This document shows, piece after piece, positions 12,642 to 22,602 of a stretch of DNA of 64,000 bases. Source of the DNA: Mesostigma viride (Eukaryota > Streptophyta > Mesostigmatophyceae > Mesostigmatales > Mesostigmataceae); assembly GCA_009746045.1 (NCBI GenBank), contig RPFO01000313.1, positions 231,476-295,475 of the forward strand. Direction: 5' to 3'. The notes below the pieces were generated by a model, which worked only from the letters and a program-made list of their open reading frames with translations, was not told the origin of the DNA and ran no database searches. How positions within the stretch are numbered: position 1 is the stretch's first letter; each line of letters begins with the position of its first letter. A program made the translations under genes and the position numbers.

Positions 12642-13088
12642 GACATCATCAAGGAGGTGGTAGCTCAGGTCAAGGCGGTGTTCAAGGGTCCCCAGCACGG
12701 TAAGAAGGCAGGGGGGTCATCCAAGCAGCAGGGGAAATCAGACAAGGGGGGAAAGGGGAACCCAGGCAGTAAGGCAGGGCCCTCCCAGGGGCCTAGTCAG
12801 AAAGGTAAGCCTCATGACTCCACCCTGTACTGCACCAGGTGCTCATGCAAGGGGCATGAGAGGGATGATTGCTGGAAGGGCAAACCCGAACTTGGATCTG
12901 ATGTGGATGTGTGCCCAGGTTGCTGGGAGCCCCGCCACCCGTTACCTGCAGGGGGACGCTGCAACAAGCCCAGGAAGGGAGCCTCGACGGGGCGCCCCAC
13001 AAAACAAGCCAGCACTCAGGACGACTGTAAGTCTCCTGTACCCTGGTTTCTTAATGGCCGTGTACCCTATTTGCTCTGTGTTGCCTGA
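12642..13088 (+). pseudogene. Gag C-terminus of element A with CCHC zinc knuckle
   Basis: After the insertion the Gag frame continues through a lysine-, glycine- and glutamine-rich basic segment to CTRCSCKGHERDDCW (about 12829-12873), a C-x2-C-x4-H-x4-C nucleocapsid knuckle that binds RNA. The frame ends at 13088. The pol frame overlaps it in another register from 12814, so Pol would need a ribosomal frameshift or an indel is present. The gene is split from its N-terminal part by the 3.4-kb insertion. Confidence 0.8.
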
Positions 13089-15453
13089 CAGTGAGGAAGT
13101 GGATTGGGACCTGGCTTATGACATGACGTTAGCACAGGTGGCCCAAGATCCCACTATAGCCTCCTTAGATGCAGCAGCAGATAAGGTTATCTCCTATGCC
13201 AGGTTAGCCCAACAGCTACACAAGGCAATGGGGCATGAGGCAGTGGCAGAAAGGCTGGCCAACAAAATTGATGGCCGTGACCTGGAACAGATGTGCAGGC
13301 ATGTCAGGAAGCACTGTGAAGCGTGCCAACTGCATGCACCTAAACCCAAGAGATGGCATGTGGCCACCCCACCACTGGCTAGAGGAAAGCTAGTAGGGGA
13401 TGTGATACACGTGGTGAAGGACACGGTGTATTACTTGGTCCTAAAAGATGCCTGGTCTAGGTTTGTGGTGATAGAACCCTTGCCAGGCATGGCCAATGAA
13501 CAACTGCACAGAGCCCTGCTGATTGCACTAGCACGGTATCATCCTCAGGAAAAATTAATGCTGGATCAGCAGTTCACGTGGATACAAGATTATCCTGATC
13601 TGCCCAAGATAGACATTGCTGGGGCTCAAGATCATGAACGCCAGGGGATGATTGAACGTACCATGCGTGCTATCAGGGACCTCATAAAGAAAAATGAGTC
13701 CAGGACAGCAGAGTCTGGGAGCTATGCTGATAGGACAGCGTGGGCAGCTGAGGTGTGCAGAACTCTGAACACCAAGCCCCTCATGTCTTCTCCTTTTGGT
13801 GAAATCACATCAATTGGCCTGCAATCAGGTAGCTACTCTCAGGAGGTACTAGACCACTACAACACGCAAAGGCAACACTTGGCCAAGTTGCTGGCAAAAA
13901 AGGATAAAAGTAATGCCAGGCCTGTGTTTGAAGTGGGGGATCAGGTACTCTACTATAGGGAGGGGGAAGGGAACAAAGCCCACTCTGGTAGATGGCATGG
14001 TCCAGCTGAAATCATCAGGTTGTCAGAAACAGGTGACACGGTGACTATTCAGCATCACAGAGAGCGAATGGTTGGCAAGCATAGACTGAAGCTTTATTAC
14101 CCTCCTTTGGCAGACGTGTCAGGGGTAGAATTCTTGGACATGGATTCAGAGCCTCAGTCTGGTGGGTTGGTCTCACCCAGTGAACTGGCTAGGGACATAG
14201 CTGATGCAAGCAACACAACCATAGACGCTCCTGTGTTCCTCAGTGGTGCAGCCCCACCACAGCCCACTGGTCCAACTGGGCAGGAGGAACGTGCACTGGA
14301 TGAGCAGCAGGTCGCTCCTCCCTCATCTCAGGAACAGCCACACGAAGCAGCAGATCCTGTTGTCCCCAGGAATAAATTTGCTGAGGCTCTAAAAGCTCTA
14401 CATAGAGCACACACTGCCAAGGCACAAATGGCAGCAGGTGCAGCACAAGTCAATGCTGTGGGTGAATCTAACCAGGATCCCAGTATTCTGGCAGTAGACA
14501 CACAGGCACAGGTGAGCATCATCAGTGCACAAGCTGTATCTGGCCTAAGTCTGCAACGCTCGCCCTGGGCTAGAGTGTCAGATTTTTCAGGCAAAACAAA
14601 AATGGCAGTCAAAGGCCAAGTGCTAATTCCCATTCTGGGTGTGCCCACTCCCTTCCAGGTAGTAGAGGGCTACAAGGGGAATGCACTGCTGGGGGAACCA
14701 TTTGTCTCATACCCTGGAGTAGTCATCTCAGCTGGGAGGTTGAGTGTGACTGGGGTGGGGCAGGTCACCCTGGACCATTTCAAAATTCCTTTAACACAGA
14801 TCAGTGATGGCCTGGAAGCAGCCATCAATGCTGTCAACATAAAATACCTCCCAGGTCAGGAACCCTGTGTTGATTCCCTCATTCATTCTCAGAAGCTACA
14901 CCCCTCTGCGTTTGGGCTTGGTAGATGGGACATAGCGTCCATGTCTCCCTTGTCCTATGATGATGTGGTCAAAGACTGTCAAACGCAGATTGGTTTTCTG
15001 AAATGGATGGAAGCCTTTAACAGGGCTAGAGAGGAATGGGTTTGTCCTGATCCACGTAGCAAGTCCCAGGTACCACCTGTAACACCGATTGAGGCACTGC
15101 CACAAGGGGCCAGAAAGCTCAGACTGAAGTTTGTCTGCAAGCATAAACCCCAGGCAGATGGGACACCTCCCATTTTTCATGCCAGACCTTGTGTCACGGA
15201 GTTCAGGGGCTCCACTGAGCTAACAGAGGCTGAACTGTATACCCCTGGTATTCAGCAGACGTCTCTTAAGGTCCTGTTGGCCACTTTCCTTCACCATCTG
15301 AATGCTGGTAAGGACTACGTGTGTAAAGCCACTGACATTAAACGAGCCTTCCTTAAAGGCAACCCTGACATAGCCCAAAAGGTGTGGAGGGGTCAAGTCT
15401 ATGTGGTAACACTCCCAAAGTCTGGTCTGGGGACATCAAGGAACCTCATCTAA
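12814..15453 (+). CDS. Pol of element A: integrase, then protease, then reverse transcriptase
   Basis: The frame is 879 codons. Integrase comes first: an HHCC-type zinc segment (LHKAMGHEAV ... CEACQLH, residues about 134-172), a core with candidate catalytic D196 (VGDVIHV), D251 (LMLDQQ) and E281 (GMIERTM), and a C-terminal basic domain near residues 370-440. D-to-E spacing is about 29, shorter than the usual 35. A linker rich in P, A and E follows. The retropepsin-like domain starts at residue 562 with DTQAQVSII and continues to ALLGEPF near 627. Reverse transcriptase starts near residue 730; TDIKRAFLKG at about 841 holds the first catalytic aspartate. The frame breaks near 15405-15453. Protease between integrase and reverse transcriptase is neither the copia nor the gypsy order. 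Confidence 0.88.
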   Translation: MTPPCTAPGAHARGMRGMIAGRANPNLDLMWMCAQVAGSPATRYLQGDAATSPGREPRRGAPQNKPALRTTVSLLYPGFLMAVYPICSVLPDSEEVDWDLAYDMTLAQVAQDPTIASLDAAADKVISYARLAQQLHKAMGHEAVAERLANKIDGRDLEQMCRHVRKHCEACQLHAPKPKRWHVATPPLARGKLVGDVIHVVKDTVYYLVLKDAWSRFVVIEPLPGMANEQLHRALLIALARYHPQEKLMLDQQFTWIQDYPDLPKIDIAGAQDHERQGMIERTMRAIRDLIKKNESRTAESGSYADRTAWAAEVCRTLNTKPLMSSPFGEITSIGLQSGSYSQEVLDHYNTQRQHLAKLLAKKDKSNARPVFEVGDQVLYYREGEGNKAHSGRWHGPAEIIRLSETGDTVTIQHHRERMVGKHRLKLYYPPLADVSGVEFLDMDSEPQSGGLVSPSELARDIADASNTTIDAPVFLSGAAPPQPTGPTGQEERALDEQQVAPPSSQEQPHEAADPVVPRNKFAEALKALHRAHTAKAQMAAGAAQVNAVGESNQDPSILAVDTQAQVSIISAQAVSGLSLQRSPWARVSDFSGKTKMAVKGQVLIPILGVPTPFQVVEGYKGNALLGEPFVSYPGVVISAGRLSVTGVGQVTLDHFKIPLTQISDGLEAAINAVNIKYLPGQEPCVDSLIHSQKLHPSAFGLGRWDIASMSPLSYDDVVKDCQTQIGFLKWMEAFNRAREEWVCPDPRSKSQVPPVTPIEALPQGARKLRLKFVCKHKPQADGTPPIFHARPCVTEFRGSTELTEAELYTPGIQQTSLKVLLATFLHHLNAGKDYVCKATDIKRAFLKGNPDIAQKVWRGQVYVVTLPKSGLGTSRNLI

Positions 15454-16520
15454 GGCCTAACTTGGGGGTAGAAGGGCTTCAGTCAGCACCTAAAATTTTT
15501 AGGCTGTCTGCCCAAGAGGTCTTCCTGAAGCTGGGGGCCCAGTATGATGATATTGACCCTTGTTTCTTCACCATCCCTCATCCTGCTGGTATGATGATGT
15601 TTGTGTGGCATGGGGATGATCAGCTCATTACTGGTCCCAGGGCAGCTGTGGAGGATTTCATTGCTCAAGTGTCTGCTAGCTTTGAATTAGGCAAGCAGCT
15701 GGAGCTGGGGAAAGATCCTGTCAAGTTCTGTGGCATCATTCTGAACCTGTTTAAGGAGCAGAAGGAGTGGGTGTGTTCTCTCAAAGCATCCCCTGAGTAT
15801 GTCATGTCTTGCAAAGATGTTCTTCCCTCTGACATCACTCCTGATCTCTGTCCCACTATTAGGGGTAAGCTAGGTTGGCTGTGTGCCACTTGTGCTCCTC
15901 ACCTGGCAGTGGTCAGCAGAGTGGATGATGATGTCCTCATGGAGGTAGGGTCTAGGGCTATTAAACAGGTGTTGCATGATGGCCCTCCCCTTATTCTTCA
16001 TGCCTTGGATCTGTTCCAACCCATCACATCACATGCATGATGGACAGTTCCATGGAGTCACGGGTAGTCACTAAGGTACAAGCCAGAGAGGCAGGCTCTT
16101 TATGTTGTCTAACCCCACTGGCAAGCAATCTTTGGTTTCCTGGTTCAGCAGACTCCACAAGCGCAAGGCAGTCAGCAGCAATGTAGCTGAATGCCGTGCT
16201 GTGGTATCAGCTGTGTTGCATGCCAGGTACTTGAACCATCTGCTGGTGTGGTTGCAGCATCAGGCTGGTAGTTATGCTGGTGTCAAATCCATCTGCTGAC
16301 TGACAGTCAATCCCTTCTCTCTTTCCTGGACAACCCCTTGGCTGTGCACACCGATTTGGACTGGATTGTCCTCAAGCAGGAGTGTACCTATCTGGAGTCC
16401 AAGACTCACATCCGAGACCCTGACAATGCAGCAGATGCACTCACAAAAGTGCCACAGGCTGCAGGGCCTCAGTACAGAGTCCTATACACGCTGATGAACC
16501 CATATAACGGCAGAGGGTGA
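15384..16520 (+). pseudogene. Reverse transcriptase C-terminus and RNase H of element A
   Basis: The frame after the break carries the rest of reverse transcriptase, with VWHGDDQLITGP as the YxDD-type box near 15605-15640 and IRGKLGWLC. RNase H follows in pieces: MDSSMES near 16043, WFSRLHKRKAVSSNVAECRAV near 16140-16200, and a tail with DNAADALTKV ending at 16520. Frame changes lie near 16040, 16100 and 16295. The equivalent part of element C is open throughout, so the breaks here are copy-specific. Confidence 0.85.
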
Positions 16521-16895
16521 AGTGCCTCAGCCTAGGGCTATTAGCACCAGATAGGAGGGTGGTCATGGGGTGGCAGGGTCTGAAGTGTCCCACCCGTAAG
16601 ACTCTCTTTGCGTCATTAAAGATTGAGGTCAGAAGGGTCCTCCTTTATTGATGGCTTGTTCTTTGTCAATAAAACGTGTGGTCATATTTTTCTGACAATG
16701 GTTTTCCCAACACAGGCACCCAACCAGTGGGGATGTTGTATCCAACACGAAGGAGCTATGGGCGCTTTTATTAATGCATCTCTTTCAGTGTCCTGGTTGT
16801 CCCTGTGGGGAATCTTGCGTCTCAGTAATGGTTGGCATATGAGTGGGTTGTGGGAAGAGTCTTCCCCTCACTCCCCAAAGAAAAGTAATAATGGG
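16521..16895 (+). other. 3' untranslated part of element A with polypurine tract
   Basis: This lies between the RNase H stop and the 3' LTR. The purine-rich stretch CAAAGAAAAGTAATAATGGG directly before 16896 is the likely plus-strand primer. No gene was seen. Confidence 0.6.
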
Positions 16896-17421
16896 AGTTA
16901 TTCTAGGGCTTCAGGCCTAGACTATCAGTACACGTGGCGTTGTCCCCGTCTACCAAGTGGGATACGGACATGGACGGTAGTGTATAGTACACTGGACATA
17001 TCTCTACTAGGATTTAGATCCGCACGTGCCATGTTGGGCACGTGGGTGCTAGATATTAGCACTGAGATATGTAGGGCACACGCACGTGGGTATTCACGTG
17101 GTAGGGTTTATGAGCTGTGATGCAGACCACAAGGTGGTTGCAGTGCTAGTCCTGTACGGAGGTCCTACTAGGGGAGGTCCAGGACCGTCCACGTAGTGCT
17201 GCTAGGCAGTCGTTGCCTGCGGGCATCGTATCAGTCCTAGCTGGAGTAGATCTAGCTGGACGGAGCCAGCACCTCATTGGTTAGCACTAGTGCAGGATAG
17301 CTAGGTTACCCTAACCTACGTGCCCATGCAATCCAGCTTGGCAAGCTTGCATGGATTGATATTATGCCAGCCATTGCATAATCCAACACACGTTCGCTTC
17401 CATTGCACAAGTGCATTAACT
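16896..17421 (+). repeat. 3' LTR of element A
   Basis: It repeats 6196-6716 with two small length differences and ends TTAACT, followed by the target copy TTCAC (17422-17426) and then element B's protease on the opposite strand. Confidence 0.92.
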
Positions 17422-18141
17422 TTCACCGCCACAGCAAGACCCTGGGAACAGTGATATCTTTCAAGGGGGAGGCTGCCTTTGCCTTCTAGTGCCAACTCAT
17501 CAGAGGTTAAAGTGACCCCTGGCATGCACAAGAAGTTCTGACCCAGTATGGCAGGCCCCTGATAGCCCTCTACCACACAGAACGTGGTGGGCACCCCTAA
17601 GATAGGCACACTCACTTCCCCTAGGATCTTCATGGACACCTTTCCTGAGAAATCAGACACAGCAAGGCAGCTGGGATGGGACATCTGCAAGCCTACAGCA
17701 TCCTCTTCCCTGATGACAGACACCTGTGTTAGAGTTGGTATCTACCTCCATAGTAGCTGCCCAGCACGACCCCCACCCCGTGAGCTTGGATACCTTTGGG
17801 TCATGTTTGCTGCGCATGAGTGCTCGGATGACGTCCGCCATGAGAGGCCCCCGGGCCTTAGGTGGCTGCCCCGTCCCCTCTGGCCTTGTGACAGTTGCTT
17901 CAGCAGCTTCTTCCTGCTCGTCATCCTCCAGCAGGGACAGACCATCATCCACCACCAGAGGATTGTTAGCTGCTGCTGCCTGGCTCTGGCCTGGCTCCTC
18001 AACCCAGTTGGGAGGGCCTGGCCCGTCTGCAGGCCAGATTGCATGTGGCCTTCTCTCCTTGACATGAGCCCAGGACAACCTGTACACGTGCCTTGGATCC
18101 TTTTCCAAAGCCACCAGGCAAGATCTGTTAGCTTCTTCCAC
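17422..18141 (-). pseudogene. Linker and protease of element B
   Basis: Directly downstream of integrase on the - strand, an acidic, alanine-rich linker (EDDEQEEAAEA) leads to a protease-like segment with EVDTNS at about 17740, an apparent frame change, then SVIREEDAVGL, VPILGVPTTF and GPAILGQNF. The catalytic triplet reads DTN rather than DTG. The domain is cut at 17426 by element A and continues at 6195, which reads into the reverse transcriptase. Position after integrase repeats the order seen in element A. Confidence 0.8.
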
Positions 18142-19291
18142 ACGAGTGACAACCCCATCCTGCCACTTCCCCCGCTAAGTTGCCTGGAATAGATGGTTCC
18201 TTCCACATCCTGACCTTCAGCCCCACCTGAGGCCTCAGCACATTCCAGTTCTTGTCCTTACGTCTCAGCTGGGCAAATAACCTATCTGCCTTCCTAAGAC
18301 TGGCCTGCACCACGTTTTCAGGTAACAAGCTATACTGCAGGGCCAGGGGAGAGACAGCCACACCATCAAAGTAATAGTTAACCCTGTGGTTCAGCTGCTC
18401 TTCTATCCCCTTACACCAGGCTGCCCTCTCTAAGGCAGATGCCACAAGTGGCACTGTCTCTGCTGCTAGCACCACTGTCTTCACTTCACGCATGGATCTC
18501 TCTACAGCCCCCTGCTGCCCATGACTCTCCCTGGGGACTACTACCAGCTTACAAGGCAGCTGGTCCTGATGCTTGAGCAAACAGTCAAACTGCAAGTCTG
18601 CCTGCACACTCTTGCACACCCCAAAGCCTGGGACCAGGGCCTTCATACCCAATAACAAGTGGTGCTCCTGCATACCAGGCAGAACGTCTATCAGCCTGTA
18701 TCTACTGAACCTGTCCACCCCCACCAATATGTACAAGCCCCTAATATGCTGGATATCCATCTGGATGTCGCCACGCTCCCAAGCAGGCTCCCTAGCATGG
18801 GACTGAGGTGCGTGAACAGCATTCTCCTGGCAACCACAGTTCTCAGCAGCAGCCTGGCAAGCCTCCCACAAAGGCTCTCTACCCAGCTTCCAAGCAAACA
18901 TTGCCGCCTGCCCAGAATGCCCAAACATGTGATGCAATCTATGGCCAGCCTCAGCATAGCTCAGCACTCTCTCAGTACTGACCTGGCGAGACGTCTGAAC
19001 CGTGTGTGGGGACACATGATCCACTCCTGAGGTTCCAAGGCTTCCCTGCAGGCCATCCTGACTCCCCAAGCCAGGCCCTGCACCCTGCATGGACCGCTCC
19101 AGGCCCTTCCAGCAGGGTCCCTTGGCCCTCCAGGCCAGCACCTGCTGGAGACCCACCACCTGCATGAGGCATAGGGAATTCAGCTGCAGCATTGTTATTG
19201 CAATCCAGTGGAAGAACAACATCTTTACACCCTTGGTGCTGCACAAGGGGCACACCCCCATCCTTATGTACATCCAGCACACCTTCCCCAA
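18128..19291 (-). CDS. Integrase of element B
   Basis: The frame of 387 codons carries an HHCC-like zinc segment (HRLHHMFGHSG ... CQAAAENCGC), then a core with candidate catalytic residues in GDIQMDI, ADLQFD and QQGAVERSM; the last two are about 31 residues apart. The C-terminal part (ALQYSLLPENV ... RKDKNWNVLRPQVGLKVRMW) resembles the DNA-binding end of copia integrases. It follows the Gag zinc knuckle by about 100 bases and precedes the protease. Integrase inserts the cDNA into the host genome. The frame is open, unlike the neighbouring Gag. Confidence 0.85.
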   Translation of the reverse strand: MGKVCWMYIRMGVCPLCSTKGVKMLFFHWIAITMLQLNSLCLMQVVGLQQVLAWRAKGPCWKGLERSMQGAGPGLGSQDGLQGSLGTSGVDHVSPHTVQTSRQVSTERVLSYAEAGHRLHHMFGHSGQAAMFAWKLGREPLWEACQAAAENCGCQENAVHAPQSHAREPAWERGDIQMDIQHIRGLYILVGVDRFSRYRLIDVLPGMQEHHLLLGMKALVPGFGVCKSVQADLQFDCLLKHQDQLPCKLVVVPRESHGQQGAVERSMREVKTVVLAAETVPLVASALERAAWCKGIEEQLNHRVNYYFDGVAVSPLALQYSLLPENVVQASLRKADRLFAQLRRKDKNWNVLRPQVGLKVRMWKEPSIPGNLAGEVAGWGCHSCGRS

Positions 19292-19328
19292 GGGGTGATT
19301 GACTATTTACAGGGGATGGCGTAACTAG

Positions 19329-20688
19329 TCACTGCTGCCCAGACTGGCCCCCTGTCCCAGCAGGCTTGGCCTTCCTGCCAGGGCACTCACGACGCCAGTG
19401 ACCTTCTTTGCCACACACAAAGCATGCTCCACCCTTCTTCCCAGACCCAGCCCCACCCTTGCCAGGCTTCCCCTGGCCTCCCGGCCTGAGACTGCCCACC
19501 CTGCTTGCCTTGGTTGCCTTGAGCTTGGCCCTTGCCTTGCCCTTGGCCACCCTTACCCTGCTGACCACCAGCTTGCTGGCTCCCAAACCCTCCTTGGGAA
19601 CCTGCACCCTTGCCACCCTGAGCCCCCTGCCTCTGGCGCCTGAAGCGCTTACGCTTGTTAGGCCTTGCCCCATCACGGGCTGGGTACCCGGGGACATCAC
19701 CTTGGCCCTGCACAGCGGAGGTGGCATTGCTGCCATGGGACTGGATAGCTTTGCAGGCAGGATCTGGCTTCCTTATGCTGAGGATTACAAGCTCCAGAGC
19801 ACGCAAGGAGCCATCAGTCTGGTTCAGAAACATGCGGGCACTGTTCCTACCATCCACACTCAGACCCATACGGTCCAGGAAATAATCTGCCAAGGCCCTA
19901 TCTGTGACCAGGAAGCCATACTTGGCCCCCTTGTCCCTGATATGGTTGAGCCTAGCCCATTCCTCTGCCACAGGGCCCACTATCTCAAAGGTGTCATACT
20001 GGTGTTTATAATAGTTGGTGAGGTTGAGAACCTTGTCAGAGAACTCTTCCCTCAACCCATCCAGGAACTGTGCCTAGGTTAACCTATCCTTGACAGCAGT
20101 CCTAGCCTTTTCCCTGACACGCTCTGAGGAGTCCCTGTTGCATGTGGACGAGTGAAACACTTGCACTAGGTTGACAGTGGGGTCCACGGAGAGCACAACC
20201 AGCTCCATGTCCTCTAGCCACTTGTCTAAAGCTTCCTGTGCTAGTGGTGGGTTAAGAGGCTTTTGTCCATTCATGACAGTCACTGCACTCATGTGAGGCC
20301 TCGACCCTGGCACCGCCTTCGCTGGCTCCCCCACAGCGGGTGTCACAACAACAGCACCACTAGGGCCAGCAGGCACAGGGGAGGGCACATCCACATGAAG
20401 CCTCTTACCATTGCCGTCAGCGGAGGTGTCCCTCTTACGCTTCTCCACGGCTGGTTGCCCGTTTGCCACCGTCATTGCGTCAGATGGCCATGTCGCCCGC
20501 GCCTTATGCGCCTCCTCCACCGAGTCCTCGTGCCGCCTCTTGCTCCCTGGCCGCTTTCCCCCATCGCCGTCGCTGGTAGGGATTGCCTCCCCCACCAGCT
20601 GCTCCTTGTCCTTCCTAGGCTCCTGGCTTTCCCCAGCCGGTGCCTCCGCCTCGCCCTTGTCGCCGTCGCCCGGTTTGCCACGAGGCAT
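19329..20688 (-). pseudogene. Gag of element B with CCHC zinc knuckle
   Basis: The likely start is MPRGKPGDGDKG at 20688, just downstream of a TATA-like stretch (20690-20700 on the + strand). The N-terminal 200 residues are basic and proline-rich. The helical capsid-like part includes MNGQKPLNPPLAQEALDKWL and continues after a frame change near 20065 with VGPVAEEWARLN and FLVTDRALADYFLDRM. A GQ-repeat region follows (19640-19480), and the frame shifts again before CFVCGKEGHWRRECP near 19430-19385, a C-x2-C-x4-H-x4-C knuckle. Two or more single-base shifts split it into three frames. Confidence 0.82.
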
Positions 20689-20743
20689 TATATATACAGT
20701 GGGACGGCAAAACAACACAGGCGAAAGGCAAAGAAGAACAGGC

Positions 20744-21907
20744 TCAAGCGCTGGCACTGCATGCCTGAAGAGGCCGTCGGGCCTGCTCTCCAGGTGCTGC
20801 CTCCTCCTCACGCTCTTGCGCAGTGTGCGCCACCGGTGTCCCCACTCGAGGAACTGCGCGGACCTCTTCCGCGTTGTAAGGACCAAGCACACGGCTCACC
20901 GGCCTCCCGGCTGCTGTCTGCTCCACCGGCACTCTGGGCGCACTGCCCCGGCGATACCACTGAAGGTTCCTGACCCACCTGCTACCACCACCCCGTCGGT
21001 CGTTGCGAGACCCCCGACCTATCTCAGCAAAATCGTGCTCCGGCTCAAAGGGTATGTGCAACTCTGCCCTACCCCGAGCGGAGTACCCCTCGTTCGTGCC
21101 GTCGCCCTCGTCGATTTGCTGCGACGACCTGACGATGATGCCTGTCGGTCGGTCCACGAACTGATCGTGGAACTCCTCGTCGGTGACCTCTCGACCGGTG
21201 ATTACCGTCACAGTTGGCCCCGTCGCCCCTGGCGCCCTATGTACTCTAGGCGTGTCCAAGGTTGACCAGATGCCTGGCGGACGTGTGGTGATAACCCAGT
21301 GATCCGCGTGCCCCCGCGACTCCTGGATCAATATGTTGACCAAGTGCTCACAGACCTGTTTGAGCAACGACCTCGGCGGAATCCCACGGGTTGTCTGCTT
21401 CGCGCGTCTGCGCGTCCCGAATAATGTGCGACGCGTCGGTTCCCTCTCCCAAAGAGCTCGTCGCCACCCAGTGGTTGTACAATCTGGCACCACCTAAGCA
21501 GATGGCCACCAGCTGACTCAGCGTTTCTCGTGCCAAGTCTAGTGCTTGAATTGTCACGTGCCCGCCCTGGTACGCAACTTCCAGACTGTAAATCAACGAA
21601 GCTATCTCGTCTCGTATGCCTACGAGACGCTCCGTGCACGCTCTCCCTGTTTCACCTGGCGACGTCGTCGCCCGGATCCTCATCACCACCGGGTCGTTCG
21701 CCGACGGCCCTGCTGCGTTTCCGAACACAGCCACCCAACCACCCTCAGCAAGTCCTCGCGCAACGTATGCCGCTTGCACGAAGGTGGAGGCGTTGGATCG
21801 ATGAGTGTATAGGGATAAAAAGAGCTCTCGCTCGCCGGCGGCTCCGGTGCAGCTTGGCGACTGGGAGAAGACAACTCAGGCGTTTCTGCCCGAGCTTCGG
21901 CCGACAT
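20744..21907 (-). pseudogene. ORF1 of element B, between 5' LTR and Gag, unknown function
   Basis: A start at 21907 (MSAEARAETPEL) lies 32 bases after the 5' LTR. With frame changes near 21790 and 21360 the reading continues to a stop at 20744, just before the Gag start, giving roughly 390 residues. The middle (IRDEIASLIYSLEVAYQGG, ALDLARETLSQLVAICLGG) is helical; the C-terminal part is arginine- and glutamate-rich. It does not look like a known retroelement domain. An extra ORF before Gag is unusual. It may alternatively be the true N-terminus of Gag. Confidence 0.5.
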
Positions 21908-21938
21908 GAAAACCTCGCAACAGGAATGCAATAATACG

Positions 21939-22597
21939 AGTTAGCAACAAAGCCAGAGCGTGAGCTCCTGGTCTTTCACGCACACAACGGGATGAGCCAA
22001 AGTTGCAGGACAGCAACCTTTTAACCCGTGCACCAAGCCACGACCACGGTGAGCGGTTCCACGTCCAATGTGGGAGCCTCGGTTCGTGCTTGCCAAGATA
22101 GCTGGTCATCCCCCATGACCAAGCTATATCCTTTGTGTTGTTCCTCGTTCCCATCGGCGTGACGAGGCACGTGCAGGCGTGCAAGCAAATCCTCAATGTC
22201 CACTGGCATCAGTGCAGAGCCAGGACGAACTGGATTTGCCTAGACTTCTGCAACCTAGGAAGTACAGGACCTGTCACAAGCCTGCAAGGCCTAGTATCCT
22301 TGCAGTCCTGTGCCAGCGATCCAGTATTCCACCAGTCACAGGCTGCTGCTCCACCTGGTCTACGTGGACCACAGTCACGTGATATAGTCAGGCTAAGCCT
22401 GTGCAGGCACGGCCGGCTGCCACGTGTCCTGTCCACTATACCAGAGGACTGCACCCTAGTCAGCCACGGACGGCTAGGACTTCGGGACCTCATATCTTAA
22501 TTCTCGTCCCTTGTCTGTTTCAGGCGGTCAGCACGGCGTTGGAAAGGTCTTTCCAAACTGCATCCACTTAGCATATTGGTTGCCCAAAATGCTAACT
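21939..22597 (-). repeat. 5' LTR of element B
   Basis: It is a direct repeat of 2849-3499, 659 bp, AGTTAGCA at the left and TGCTAACT at the right end, followed by the target copy CTTCT at 22598-22602. Confidence 0.92.
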
Positions 22598-22602
22598 CTT
22601 CT

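Larger units (their letters stand above)
6196..17421 (+). mobile_element. Copia-like element A, innermost of the nest
   Basis: The LTRs (6196-6716, 16896-17421) begin AGTTATTC and end TTAACT. Perfect duplications TTCAC lie at 6191-6195 and 17422-17426. Removing A restores a continuous reading across element B's protease-to-reverse-transcriptase junction, which independently confirms the edges. The order is Gag, integrase, protease, reverse transcriptase, RNase H. A 3.4-kb insertion (9229-12641) splits Gag. The LTRs differ essentially by one 2-bp and one 3-bp indel, so A is the youngest element of the nest, yet it carries several frameshifts. Confidence 0.93.
2849..22597 (-). mobile_element. 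Copia-like element B, nested in C and host of A
   Basis: Its direct LTRs (2849-3499 and 21939-22597) begin AGTTAGCA and end TGCTAACT on the + strand reading, an 8-bp inverted terminal repeat. The insertion has a perfect duplication CTTCT (2844-2848, 22598-22602). Coding is on the - strand, so the right LTR is the 5' LTR. The internal order is ORF1, Gag with zinc knuckle, integrase, protease, (element A), reverse transcriptase, RNase H. Net length without A is about 8.5 kb. The two LTRs differ by three small indels (2, 3 and 3 bases) on inspection, so the insertion looks recent. Confidence 0.92.
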
